Source: an uncultured Flavobacteriales bacterium (GTDB taxonomy: Bacteria; Bacteroidota; Bacteroidia; Flavobacteriales_D; Sanyastnellaceae). Taken from it: a DNA stretch of 52,200 nt. The DNA lies in the NCBI GenBank assembly GCA_905479395.1, contig CAJQMI010000020.1:1-52200 (forward strand), in the 5' to 3' direction. The notes under the pieces are model-generated. The model did no database searches and had not been told where the DNA came from. It saw only the letters and a list, made by a program, of their open reading frames with translations. The position numbers and the translations under genes were made by a program. Below are positions 34,881 to 43,023 of the stretch, one piece after another; within the stretch, counting starts at the first letter, position 1, and the number at the start of each line of letters is the position of its first letter.

Positions 34881-35569
34881 TGCTTCAAAATGCACCGCAG
34901 GTTGTCAAAAACCTCATCATCATCAATGTCTTGTTCTTTGTCGCTTCCATGCTCATGGGGCAAGATCAAGCGGTCACTTGGCTCGCCGGTACTTACCCCG
35001 GCTCGCCCTTTTTTCAACCATGGCAGATCATCACGCACATGTTTATGCATGGGGGACTGGGTCATCTCTTCTTCAACATGTTTGCTTTGTACATGTTTGG
35101 GAGCCAGTTGGAGAGATTGTGGGGCCCGAAGCGCTTTTTGAACTACTACATCATCAGTGGCTTGGGCGGATTTTTCTTGCATGAGTTTTTCATTGGACTG
35201 GACTTTTACCAGACATATGGTACGTTTTTCCCGAGCCGATCGCAACTGGTGCCCAGTGGGATGTCAGATATGCAGGCCGTGTATATTTTGGAAGCCACAT
35301 TCGGAAGAGTGGTTGGTGCATCCGGGGCTGTGTTTGGAATTTTACTCGCATTTGGACTGCTCTTTCCGAATACGCGTTTGATGCTTTTGTTTCCTCCAAT
35401 CCCGATCAAAGCCAAGTACTTCGTAATGGGCTATGGATTGATCGAATTGGGCTTGGCGCTGGACAATGGTTCAGGTGATAACGTTGCTCACTTTGCCCAT
35501 CTCGGCGGTATGCTATTTGGTTACATCCTGCTCAAACGATGGCAGAAAGAACGTGGGACATTTTATTGA
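34880..35569 (+). CDS. rhomboid family intramembrane serine protease (1)
   Basis: A 229-residue membrane protein with about six hydrophobic segments. The catalytic Ser is in GASGAVFG (near residue 154) and the catalytic His in HFAHLGGMLFG (near 205); HLFFN near 61 is the conserved HxxxN of the oxyanion region. It has no CxxC or rhomboid-fused domains. The ATG at 34880 overlaps the mutL stop. A second rhomboid gene follows at once, as in many flavobacteria. Confidence 0.94.
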   Translation: MLQNAPQVVKNLIIINVLFFVASMLMGQDQAVTWLAGTYPGSPFFQPWQIITHMFMHGGLGHLFFNMFALYMFGSQLERLWGPKRFLNYYIISGLGGFFLHEFFIGLDFYQTYGTFFPSRSQLVPSGMSDMQAVYILEATFGRVVGASGAVFGILLAFGLLFPNTRLMLLFPPIPIKAKYFVMGYGLIELGLALDNGSGDNVAHFAHLGGMLFGYILLKRWQKERGTFY

Positions 35570-35574
35570 TTCGC

Positions 35575-36498
35575 ATGTGGGAAGAGGTTAAAAAACAGTG
35601 GAATACAGGCGGCATTTTGAATCGCTTGATTCTTTTCAATGTCGGAGTATTTGTCGCTTTGGCGACCGTGCAATTGACGGAACGTTTGGGTTTGGTGGAG
35701 TTGGGCTTTTCTCGCGCCGAAGCGTTTGGTTTGGCCACATCTTGGGATTTCTCGGTGATCCTCACGCGTCCTTGGACATTGCTCACGCACATGTTTGTGC
35801 ACACAGGTGTTTGGCACCTTGCGATGAACATGCTTTGGTTGCATTGGATGGGTCGAATGTTCGTCACGGAGTTCGGAGCGCGTCGCCTGCTGAGCATGTA
35901 TTTCGTTGCAGGTTTAGCAGGTTTTTTGCTCTATGCAATTGTGCTCAATATTTTTCCTGGTATGCGGCAAGGATTGCATGCGTACGGAGCCAGCGCAGCG
36001 GTGATGGGCATCATGGCTGCCGTTGCAACAGCGCAGCCCAACCGCACCATCAACTTGGTTTTATTGGGTGCAGTTCCGTTGAAGTATTTGGCGATTGGAT
36101 GGGTCGGACTGGATTATTTTGCGCTCAGCGGTTCTGACAATACGGGAGGGCATTTGGCACATTTAGGGGGTGCTGTGTTTGGCTATTTCGCAGTCATGGA
36201 GTCTCGTAGAGGCAGAGATTGGGTGGGGTGGTTTGAATCTGTTCTTGATGCTATGGTAGGGTTGTGGTCGAGTAGCCGAGATGCCTTGACACCCATACAG
36301 GGACGCAAGCGAAAAACACGTCGCCGCACTCCACGAAATTCAGGCAGTAATTCGTACAAATCCGACGAAGAATTCAACGTTGAGAAGAAGGCGAAATCGA
36401 CTCAGATGGATGCAATTCTTGACAAGATTTCAAAGCACGGTTATGACAACCTTACTGCGGAGGAGAAGGAATTCTTGTTTCGTCAATCCAATACATGA
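35575..36498 (+). CDS. rhomboid family intramembrane serine protease (2)
   Basis: A 307-residue rhomboid protein with a catalytic Ser in YGASAAVMG and a His in GHLAHLGGAVFG, plus HLAMN as the HxxxN motif, so it should be active. A cytoplasmic C-terminal tail of about 90 residues is rich in Lys/Arg (GRKRKTRRRTPRN) and ends in the helix LTAEEKEFLFRQS, a C-terminal conserved segment seen in flavobacterial members. The frame is open from 35539, overlapping the first rhomboid, but MWEEVKKQWNTGG at 35575 is the better start, five bases after the stop. Confidence 0.92.
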   Translation: MWEEVKKQWNTGGILNRLILFNVGVFVALATVQLTERLGLVELGFSRAEAFGLATSWDFSVILTRPWTLLTHMFVHTGVWHLAMNMLWLHWMGRMFVTEFGARRLLSMYFVAGLAGFLLYAIVLNIFPGMRQGLHAYGASAAVMGIMAAVATAQPNRTINLVLLGAVPLKYLAIGWVGLDYFALSGSDNTGGHLAHLGGAVFGYFAVMESRRGRDWVGWFESVLDAMVGLWSSSRDALTPIQGRKRKTRRRTPRNSGSNSYKSDEEFNVEKKAKSTQMDAILDKISKHGYDNLTAEEKEFLFRQSNT

Positions 36499-37649
36499 AG
36501 CAGCCCAAGGAACCGCCCAAAGCAAGGCCTTGGTGGTCCATGATGCTGTTCGTTCCTGGATTGTTGGGTGTGCTGATTGCGGAGTGTGCTGTGCACATTT
36601 CTCCTGAAGCGATGCCCATTTTGGGGGTGGCAGGGCTTGTGTTTCCATTGAGTTGGGTGCTTTTGGTATTCGGAACCATCGGAGCATTTCGTTCGCGCAT
36701 CTGGAAATGGGCGCTGATTGGTTGCGTTGCATTGTTGCTCTCGCATTCCCATGCTCAATCAACATGGGGCTTGAACGTGCCTGCTTCATTTGAATCTCCT
36801 GCGATGTCAGAAGGGAAGATCAACGTGTTGTCATGGAATGTGCGGCAATTCAATCGCTTTGCTTGGATAGGTGTTCCTGGTGTTCCGGACTCGATTTTGG
36901 CCCATATGAAACGTGCAGATGCGGATGTTATCTGCATTCAAGAAACATACTTAGAAGCGACGAAGGGCCGAGAGGCTCGCACAAATCCGTGGATGTCACG
37001 CGACATGCTCAAGCGCGGAACAGGACTGCCTTATTTGACTGAAGAGATGGCGCTGGGACGAGGAACAGACAAGCTGTTTGGTTTGGTCATTCTTTCGCGT
37101 TATCCCATTCTTCATGTTCAGACGCTGCCCTTTGACAATGATAAAAACAACAGCGCAATGTCGGTGGACTTGGCCATTGAAGGCGATACGGTTCGCGTTT
37201 TCAATGTGCATCTCAGCAGCATTGGCTTTGAACAATCGGATTATGAAGATGCGCGCAACGTCACTGACGAGGCTGCGCGTTTGCGTATTCTACAACGTCT
37301 GCAGTCTGCGTGGAAAAAACGAGCAAGTCAGGCTCGAAAAGTAGCAGAGGCAGCTTGCAATAGTCCTTATTCCGTCGTGTTAACGGGGGATTTCAATGAC
37401 ACACCTGTTTCTTATGCTTCTCAGCAAATGACAACATGCCTCGTTGATGGTTACCGCCGTTCGGGCGTCTGGAACAAGCCGGCATTGGGAAGCACATACC
37501 AGGGAGATTGGCCTTTTTTGCGAATCGATCAGATGTGGCACAGCGCAGAATTGACATGCAGATCGTATGAAACCATTGACGTGGCCTTATCGGACCATCG
37601 TCCGATCAAGGGAACATTCTCATTCCCGAGTCACACTCCCGAAAACTAG
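36495..37649 (+). CDS. membrane-anchored endonuclease/exonuclease/phosphatase family protein
   Basis: A 384-residue protein with two to three hydrophobic segments in the first 85 residues and an EEP domain after that. Motifs are NVLSWNVRQFNRF, CIQETYL (catalytic Glu), VILSRYPI, GDFNDTP and SDHRPI. The substrate is unknown: DNA, phosphodiesters and lipids are all known in the superfamily. The ATG overlaps the second rhomboid stop. Its TAG stop is part of a CTAG string that is also the crtY stop on the other strand. Confidence 0.93.
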   Translation: MKQPKEPPKARPWWSMMLFVPGLLGVLIAECAVHISPEAMPILGVAGLVFPLSWVLLVFGTIGAFRSRIWKWALIGCVALLLSHSHAQSTWGLNVPASFESPAMSEGKINVLSWNVRQFNRFAWIGVPGVPDSILAHMKRADADVICIQETYLEATKGREARTNPWMSRDMLKRGTGLPYLTEEMALGRGTDKLFGLVILSRYPILHVQTLPFDNDKNNSAMSVDLAIEGDTVRVFNVHLSSIGFEQSDYEDARNVTDEAARLRILQRLQSAWKKRASQARKVAEAACNSPYSVVLTGDFNDTPVSYASQQMTTCLVDGYRRSGVWNKPALGSTYQGDWPFLRIDQMWHSAELTCRSYETIDVALSDHRPIKGTFSFPSHTPEN

Positions 37650-38404
37650 GCTTTGCGCTGCTTTCGCGCTTCGCGTTCTTTGAGCGCTTCGATGCCGGCG
37701 ACATGCATGCCGATTAGCAACAAGTTATAGGCCATGTCGTCTGCAGGCATTGAAAAAATCCTCCAACCGGTATTGTGTCCAGGGTGGTACCAAACAATTT
37801 GATCTCGGATGATGGAGGCGTCCGAATGCAGCACTGGATATTTCCAGAAATCCAATCCGGTCAGGACACCGTTCGAGAGGATCATTGGAAAAAGCAGAAC
37901 GAAAAAGGCCAACCATAAATCGGCGGACCAACGCTTTAACTTTCGAGTCGTCCACAAGAGACCGAAAAAGGTCAAAAAAGAAGTGATGGCGATGTACCAC
38001 TGGTTTCGGAAATTCCACACGAGCAGGAAGCAGATGATTAATCCGGCAATGTTCAATGTGGTGTCTGCGTTTTTCAGTGGATTTCGCTTCACATAAGTGC
38101 GCAATGCAAAGTACGTGAACACACTCGCATAGGGAATGCAAAAGAAGAAGAGCCACTCTTCAATTGGGAGGCCAAAAATTTCAGGGCCTAGCAGGTAGTC
38201 CGGATTGAAGGCCCAAATCCCAGCACGGGTGAACCAGACATCCCAAGCAATGAAGAAGCCACCAACAGCAAGGTTGACGGGCAGGAAGTATTTCCATTCT
38301 TTAAAGAAAGCCACTTTCTTATCAAAACTCAGCAAAAACGGCAAGGCCAATACAGCCACATCCAACATGAGGTAGAGGCCATGAAGATTGACATTTTCCA
38401 TCAT
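37646..38404 (-). CDS. crtY: lycopene cyclase (CrtY-cd type)
   Basis: Cyclises the psi ends of lycopene to beta rings in the membrane. It has 252 residues and about seven hydrophobic segments. Motifs FGLPIEEWLFFFCIPYA and MPADDMAYNLLLIG are the two PxE(E/D)-type sites of fused CrtYc/CrtYd-like cyclases. The ATG at 38404 overlaps the crtZ stop; 38401 is an alternative. It is the last gene of the carotenoid operon, and its stop overlaps that of the convergent EEP gene. Confidence 0.92.
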   Translation of the reverse strand: MMENVNLHGLYLMLDVAVLALPFLLSFDKKVAFFKEWKYFLPVNLAVGGFFIAWDVWFTRAGIWAFNPDYLLGPEIFGLPIEEWLFFFCIPYASVFTYFALRTYVKRNPLKNADTTLNIAGLIICFLLVWNFRNQWYIAITSFLTFFGLLWTTRKLKRWSADLWLAFFVLLFPMILSNGVLTGLDFWKYPVLHSDASIIRDQIVWYHPGHNTGWRIFSMPADDMAYNLLLIGMHVAGIEALKEREARKQRKA

Positions 38405-38907
38405 GATTGAAGGGGTTTACCTGTGTTTCGTTTCATCGCCATCGCACGCTTCGCGTCTTGCCAGTATTTGCGTGGCACAAACAACATCCCAAAGCATTCA
38501 CCATCTTCCTTGGTGAGGTGTTTGTGGTGCACTTTATGAGCTTTCCGAATGGCCATGAAGTACGTGTTTTCTGTACGCCTGAACCATTTGAATCGTTGGT
38601 GAATGAAAACATCATGCACCAAGAAATACGCCAATCCATAAGCGGCTATCCCAGTTCCTATCCAGACACGGAAGTCTCCGCCTGCCATTGATCCTGTCAC
38701 GAAACACCAAGCACTTGGAATGGCGAAAATCAGGAAAAAAGCATCATTCCTTTCGAAGAATCCAGGTTCATGCACGTGGTGATCCGCATGAAAGAACCAC
38801 ATGGTGCCGTGCATGAGGTACTTGTGGGCAAACCAAGCAACTCCTTCCATGCCAATGAAAGTGCCTATGACAATGCTAGCTGCTGAAATGAAATTTATCG
38901 CGTCCAT
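38401..38907 (-). CDS. crtZ: beta-carotene 3-hydroxylase
   Basis: Adds the 3-hydroxyl group to beta rings. It has 168 residues with membrane segments. The fatty-acid-hydroxylase His clusters are complete: HKYLMH, HADHHVH, HDVFIHQR and HKVHHKH. It overlaps cruF by 13 bases and crtY by four bases, so the three are translated in close coupling. Confidence 0.95.
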   Translation of the reverse strand: MDAINFISAASIVIGTFIGMEGVAWFAHKYLMHGTMWFFHADHHVHEPGFFERNDAFFLIFAIPSAWCFVTGSMAGGDFRVWIGTGIAAYGLAYFLVHDVFIHQRFKWFRRTENTYFMAIRKAHKVHHKHLTKEDGECFGMLFVPRKYWQDAKRAMAMKRNTGKPLQS

Positions 38908-39554
38908 GGAAACCAGTTCAAAAACAAAAAGAAGAGTACAAAGATGGCAACAAGTAATCCAGCTCCGATGTTTTTACCGTTTTTTTGAGGGAGCAGATGG
39001 TATGCAAAAGCCACAATCCACCAGGTGGCGTAATTGCTCCAGGGAACAGAAACGGCATCCCAAGCCCACCATCCAGCTCGGATGGCTACAGGTTCGATCA
39101 AGCCGTCCAACGCGGTCATCAAGGATGCAGCGAGCAAAGCCCGAACGATTCGGTTCAGGGCATTGTTTTTGAGATGAAGCCACCGCTTCATGAAGCGGTC
39201 TGACCAGTGACCAAATCCCAGAAGCGACATCCACCACAGCGCTCCCAAAATCAACGGAACTCCAGCCAATTTCACGCCTAAAATATCGCCGTATTCATAG
39301 GCTCCAAAAAGAACGCCAGTCTGCACGCCGATGATTTCAACGGCTAGTCCACCGCCAATGGCCAAAAGCCAAGTCCAGTGGCGATCTTCCCAATCCATCC
39401 AAGCTGCTAACACTCCGTTGACAAGAAGGTTAGAGGCGGTGAAGTCCAAGAAGAATTTGCCGTATCCTGCTAAGATGCCCACTACGCCGACGGCATGCAA
39501 GATGAGCATGATTCTGGGGATCCAATGCCGCTCGAAACTGTTGCTGTGAGTCAT
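38895..39554 (-). CDS. cruF: carotenoid 1',2'-hydratase CruF
   Basis: Hydrates the psi end of a monocyclic carotenoid at C1'. It is a DUF422-family membrane protein of 219 residues starting at ATG 39554 (ATGA overlap with the crtD stop); the frame is open to 39737 but that extension is not family-like. Family blocks are GVVGILAGYGKFFL, VEIIGVQTGVLFGAYEYGDILG, and ALDGLIEPVAIRAGWWAWD. It lies between crtD and crtZ, as in saproxanthin/myxol-producing flavobacteria. Confidence 0.9.
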   Translation of the reverse strand: MTHSNSFERHWIPRIMLILHAVGVVGILAGYGKFFLDFTASNLLVNGVLAAWMDWEDRHWTWLLAIGGGLAVEIIGVQTGVLFGAYEYGDILGVKLAGVPLILGALWWMSLLGFGHWSDRFMKRWLHLKNNALNRIVRALLAASLMTALDGLIEPVAIRAGWWAWDAVSVPWSNYATWWIVAFAYHLLPQKNGKNIGAGLLVAIFVLFFLFLNWFPWTR

Positions 39555-41050
39555 GAATAAGAATCGATGAGTTCTGTGGCGATTCGTGCGCTGAGCAAAC
39601 ATAAGGGGATTCCACCGCCTGGGTGCACGCTTCCCCCGCAAAAGTACATGCCTTTGAGCTGTGTAGAGCGATTGCGGTGCCTTAAAAATGCCGCCAACAT
39701 GTTGTTTGAGCTCGCACCATAAAGTGCACCGCGCCAAGAGCTCGTGCGGTCTTGAAGTCCTTGAGGCGTCAATGTAAATTCCGAGTCAATGAGAGGTTCG
39801 ATGTCTTTGCCAAGCGTGCGCTTGATTTTGGAGAGCACGTGTCTTCGGATTTCAGGAACCAGCGCTTCGACTCGGGCTGGATTCGCACCGACGTTGACCA
39901 TTACAAACCAATTTTCACAACCGTTAGGAGCGTCCGAAGGCTGCACCTTTGATGAGATGTTGATGTATACCGTTGGGTCTTCACCGGGGACATCTGTCTT
40001 GCTGATGTCTTCGAATTCTTTGCGGTAGTTTTTGCTAAATAGGATGTTGTGCAAATGCAGATTGGCATGCTCACCTTTGATGCCCCAATAAAAAATAACA
40101 CCGCTGGTAGACCGTTCTTGCTTCAAGATTTTTTCGGGAGCTGGCAGGTCCGGCAGCAATTTTCGGTAGGTAGGCTGCACGTCCGAATTTGAGACCACGA
40201 TATCAGCAAGAATGAGTTCAGCGCTGTTCTTCTCGAGAACAATGCCTGTCACTTTCCCCTCTTTGTGCACGATGCGTTGGACGGGCGCGTTGCAATTGAT
40301 TTCGACCCCAAGGGACTCTGCCAATGCGACGAGATGCTTCGTGATTCCATGCATGCCTCCATGGGGGAAATGGGTGCCCATGCCGTGTTCGAGATGCGGA
40401 ATGACATGCAACATCGCCGGAGCCCGATGCGGATCTGAACCGTTGTAGGTCGCGTAGCGATCGAATAGCTGCACCAAGTGGGGCTCTTTCAAATGTCTGT
40501 TGTTCCAACGGTGCAGTGTGCCGAGCCAGGGAAGTTTATGCACAAAGGGGAGCACGGCGCGCCATGCTGATTTTCCGGCACCTCGCCACTCGTGCAGGCT
40601 CTGTTCCAGAAAAATCTTACGAGTGGCCTCAAAACTGCGTCCGCTGTGGGCGATGTGCGCTTCGAGTTTCGAAGCGTTGGCACCAAATGCTTTTGTGGCA
40701 CTTTCTACAAACGCTTTGCGGTCAGACCAAGCCACGAGTGATTTTCCATCCTCCCAGAAGTAATGAGTGGAACGGTCCAAAGTCTCATAGGTAAAGGGTT
40801 CAGGCAATGAAGCTTCAGGTCGATGAACTCGCGCAAAAGCATCGAGTTCTTGGATCAATTGCGGCCATGTAAATAAGGAGGGGCCTAAATCGAACCGGTA
40901 CCCGTTCTCACGGTGTTCGCGAAGTTTCCCGCCGGGTTCAGCAGCGGCCTCAAAAAGGCGGACATTGCAGCCTTTTGCGGCCAATCGTATGGCAGCGGCC
41001 AGTCCGGCTACACCCGCACCGACGACGATGGCTTGATGAGGTTTTCTCAA
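39551..41050 (-). CDS. crtD: carotenoid desaturase CrtD (CrtI-type)
   Basis: A CrtI-like FAD protein that probably introduces the 3',4' double bond after CruF hydration. FAD motif VVGAGVAGLAAAIRLAAKG lies near the N-terminus and the C-terminal motif is GMYFCGGSVHPGGGIPLCL. It has about 500 residues from TTG 41050, two bases after the idi stop; an ATG at 41104 is in frame but adds 18 residues that overlap idi. The role is assigned by position next to cruF and by the presence of a second desaturase (crtI) at the operon start. Confidence 0.87.
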   Translation of the reverse strand: MRKPHQAIVVGAGVAGLAAAIRLAAKGCNVRLFEAAAEPGGKLREHRENGYRFDLGPSLFTWPQLIQELDAFARVHRPEASLPEPFTYETLDRSTHYFWEDGKSLVAWSDRKAFVESATKAFGANASKLEAHIAHSGRSFEATRKIFLEQSLHEWRGAGKSAWRAVLPFVHKLPWLGTLHRWNNRHLKEPHLVQLFDRYATYNGSDPHRAPAMLHVIPHLEHGMGTHFPHGGMHGITKHLVALAESLGVEINCNAPVQRIVHKEGKVTGIVLEKNSAELILADIVVSNSDVQPTYRKLLPDLPAPEKILKQERSTSGVIFYWGIKGEHANLHLHNILFSKNYRKEFEDISKTDVPGEDPTVYINISSKVQPSDAPNGCENWFVMVNVGANPARVEALVPEIRRHVLSKIKRTLGKDIEPLIDSEFTLTPQGLQDRTSSWRGALYGASSNNMLAAFLRHRNRSTQLKGMYFCGGSVHPGGGIPLCLLSARIATELIDSYS

Positions 41051-41052
41051 GG

Positions 41053-41634
41053 TTAAGCAGTCTGTTTGAGTGCAGCTAACTTGTCTTTCACTTGCTCGTA
41101 ACAAATCCTAAACCAAACGGTGAAGTTTTCAGGGTAAGCGCTCAGTTCAAATTCAAGTGCTTCCGTGCTGATGTATCTATAACTGGAGACTTCTTCTGGG
41201 TTTGGTTCTGGCAATTGATCAGAGTATCCCACACAGACATGGTCCAATTCGTGCTCGATCAAGGCATTTGAGAATTCACTGCGATAAATGAAGTGAAACA
41301 AAGGTTTCGCTTGGCAATACAGCCCCAACTCCTCCTGTAACCGTCGTGTGGCAGCCGTGGCTGCAGACTCCCCTTTTCGCGGATGGCTGCAACATGCGTT
41401 CGTCCACAATCCACCACTGTGGTATTTGTCGTGAGCGCGCTGCTGTAAGAGCCATTCCCCATTGCTATTGAAAATGAAGAAAGAAAAAGCACGGTGCAAG
41501 GCTCCCTTGCGATGTGCTTCCATTTTTTCCATCATCCCCACTTCTTGGTCTTGGGGATTGACCAAAACCACCATTTCGTTGAGTGCGCTCATTGCATCGC
41601 CCGTGTAGGACCTGCTCTCGTTGGATATGGTCAT
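41053..41634 (-). CDS. idi: isopentenyl-diphosphate delta-isomerase, type I
   Basis: Interconverts IPP and DMAPP. It has 193 residues (179 if the ATG at 41592 is used, MSALNEMV). The NUDIX-like core is present: HRAFSFFIFNSNGEWLLQQRA, the active-site Cys in TNACCSHP, and LQEELG, with EHELDHVCVG near 125. The neighbouring hypothetical gene ends one base upstream, and crtD follows directly. It balances the precursor supply made by ispH. Confidence 0.94.
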   Translation of the reverse strand: MTISNESRSYTGDAMSALNEMVVLVNPQDQEVGMMEKMEAHRKGALHRAFSFFIFNSNGEWLLQQRAHDKYHSGGLWTNACCSHPRKGESAATAATRRLQEELGLYCQAKPLFHFIYRSEFSNALIEHELDHVCVGYSDQLPEPNPEEVSSYRYISTEALEFELSAYPENFTVWFRICYEQVKDKLAALKQTA

Positions 41635-41635
41635 A

Positions 41636-42148
41636 TCAAAGTTGGTTTAAAAAGGCTTCGACGAAAGATTCGTACTCCGGATGTTCCGACCAGAACTCCT
41701 TGGAAAGTGCTTCCTTGACTGCTGCAGCGTCGCTGACCATATCGCTGTTGTATTCAAGCAGTGCTGGGACACTAAACTGCACAGATAGCCTGAAATACCT
41801 CAGGTCTGGATCAAGGGGACTTTGCGCAATCGCATCTTCCAATTTAGGTTTCCAAGCTTGAAACTGGGTCAATTTGTCTAACGGGTTCCACATGGATTCC
41901 GCAAGCATCAATTGAGCAGTAGACTTCATGCCCAGACCGAGAGCAGATTCTGGATGCTCAGCAATAAATGCTACAGCCATGGAGTCAAACTCCAAGACAA
42001 CGGCTTCGGAACCGGGGTCCAAGCATGCAAGGCGGTAATAGTCTAAGACAGAAAAAACCGCTGAACGGTCTGCGATATTTTCGTGTTGGCTATGGAACTC
42101 ACCAACTGCAACACACGAAACAAGCCACACAATTGCCCATCTTTTCAT
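41636..42148 (-). CDS. exported protein of unknown function inside the carotenoid operon
   Basis: A 170-residue protein with a signal peptide (MKRWAIVWLVSCVAVGEFHSQ). The mature part is mostly helical and acidic: a DYYRLACLDPGSEAVV segment, an EHPESALGLGMKSTAQLMLAESMW helix with the look of TPR/Sel1-type repeats, and LDPDLRYFRLSVQFSVPALLEYNSD. It lies between crtB and idi with one-base gaps on both sides, so it is co-translated with the pathway genes. No enzyme motif is visible; a role in carotenoid transport or outer-membrane placement is only a guess. Confidence 0.82.
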   Translation of the reverse strand: MKRWAIVWLVSCVAVGEFHSQHENIADRSAVFSVLDYYRLACLDPGSEAVVLEFDSMAVAFIAEHPESALGLGMKSTAQLMLAESMWNPLDKLTQFQAWKPKLEDAIAQSPLDPDLRYFRLSVQFSVPALLEYNSDMVSDAAAVKEALSKEFWSEHPEYESFVEAFLNQL

Positions 42149-42149
42149 T

Positions 42150-42992
42150 TCAAAGCATATTTAAGCTGTGACGCAAGTACGAACCCACGAAGAGCGTGGC
42201 CTTGCGGGAGTTGGGAATGCGGATGCGCTCTTCCATGATCCGGTCGCTGGGCAAGCTTCTGATTTTTTGGAACAAACGCAGGTAGTAGATGTAGGCAATG
42301 TAGACGCCCAAGCGGCTGCTCCGAGGCAACTCGATGATGCCTTTGTACGCTTCCTTGAAATCGGCTTCGATTTCATCTTCGATGATGCTCTTGGTTTGCT
42401 CGTCGAAACTGGTCATGTCGAGATTGGGAAAGTAAGACCGTCCCATTTCCTGGAAGTCTGCTTTGATGTCTCGTAGAAAGTTGATTTTTTGAAAAGCAGC
42501 GCCTAGCCGCTCCGCGAAAGGGCGAAGTCGTTCGTACTCGGATTGATCGCCATTGACGAAGACCTTCAAGCACATCAGTCCAACCACTTCAGCTGAGCCT
42601 ACAATGTATTGTTCGAAGCCCACGCGGTCGTAATCAGCGCGCTTCAGGTCCCACTCCATGCTTTGCAGAAACAGATCCACATGATTTTTATCCAGGGAAT
42701 ACCGGTGGAAGACTTGCTGGAAAGCGTGCAGGATGGGGTTGAGGCTAATGCCTTCTTCCAGAGCTAGGTTGGTGTCTACTTTGAACCGTTCGAATAGCGT
42801 GGATTTGTCCTTGTGATGAAACGTGTCTACGATTTCATCTGCAAATCGAACGTATCCATAAATGGAATATATCGGTTGCCTGAGTTGCTCACCCAAAAAT
42901 CGAATTCCGAGCGAGAAAGATGTGCTGTAAGCTTTCGTGGTCAGCACGCTGCACTCCGCGCATACGCGGTCGTAAAGTTTCAAAGCATCCAT
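42150..42992 (-). CDS. crtB: phytoene synthase
   Basis: Condenses two GGPP to phytoene. It has 280 residues of the squalene/phytoene synthase type. First Asp-rich site: YGYVRFADEIVDTFH (DxxxD region). Second: FLRDIKADFQEMGRSYFP. The helix AYSTSFSLGIRFLGEQLRQPIY is typical. It starts 31 bases after the crtI stop and ends one base before the unknown exported protein. Active-site residues look normal. Confidence 0.95.
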   Translation of the reverse strand: MDALKLYDRVCAECSVLTTKAYSTSFSLGIRFLGEQLRQPIYSIYGYVRFADEIVDTFHHKDKSTLFERFKVDTNLALEEGISLNPILHAFQQVFHRYSLDKNHVDLFLQSMEWDLKRADYDRVGFEQYIVGSAEVVGLMCLKVFVNGDQSEYERLRPFAERLGAAFQKINFLRDIKADFQEMGRSYFPNLDMTSFDEQTKSIIEDEIEADFKEAYKGIIELPRSSRLGVYIAYIYYLRLFQKIRSLPSDRIMEERIRIPNSRKATLFVGSYLRHSLNML

Positions 42993-43023
42993 GTGGAATC
43001 AACCAATTTAAGGTGCTTTTGGT

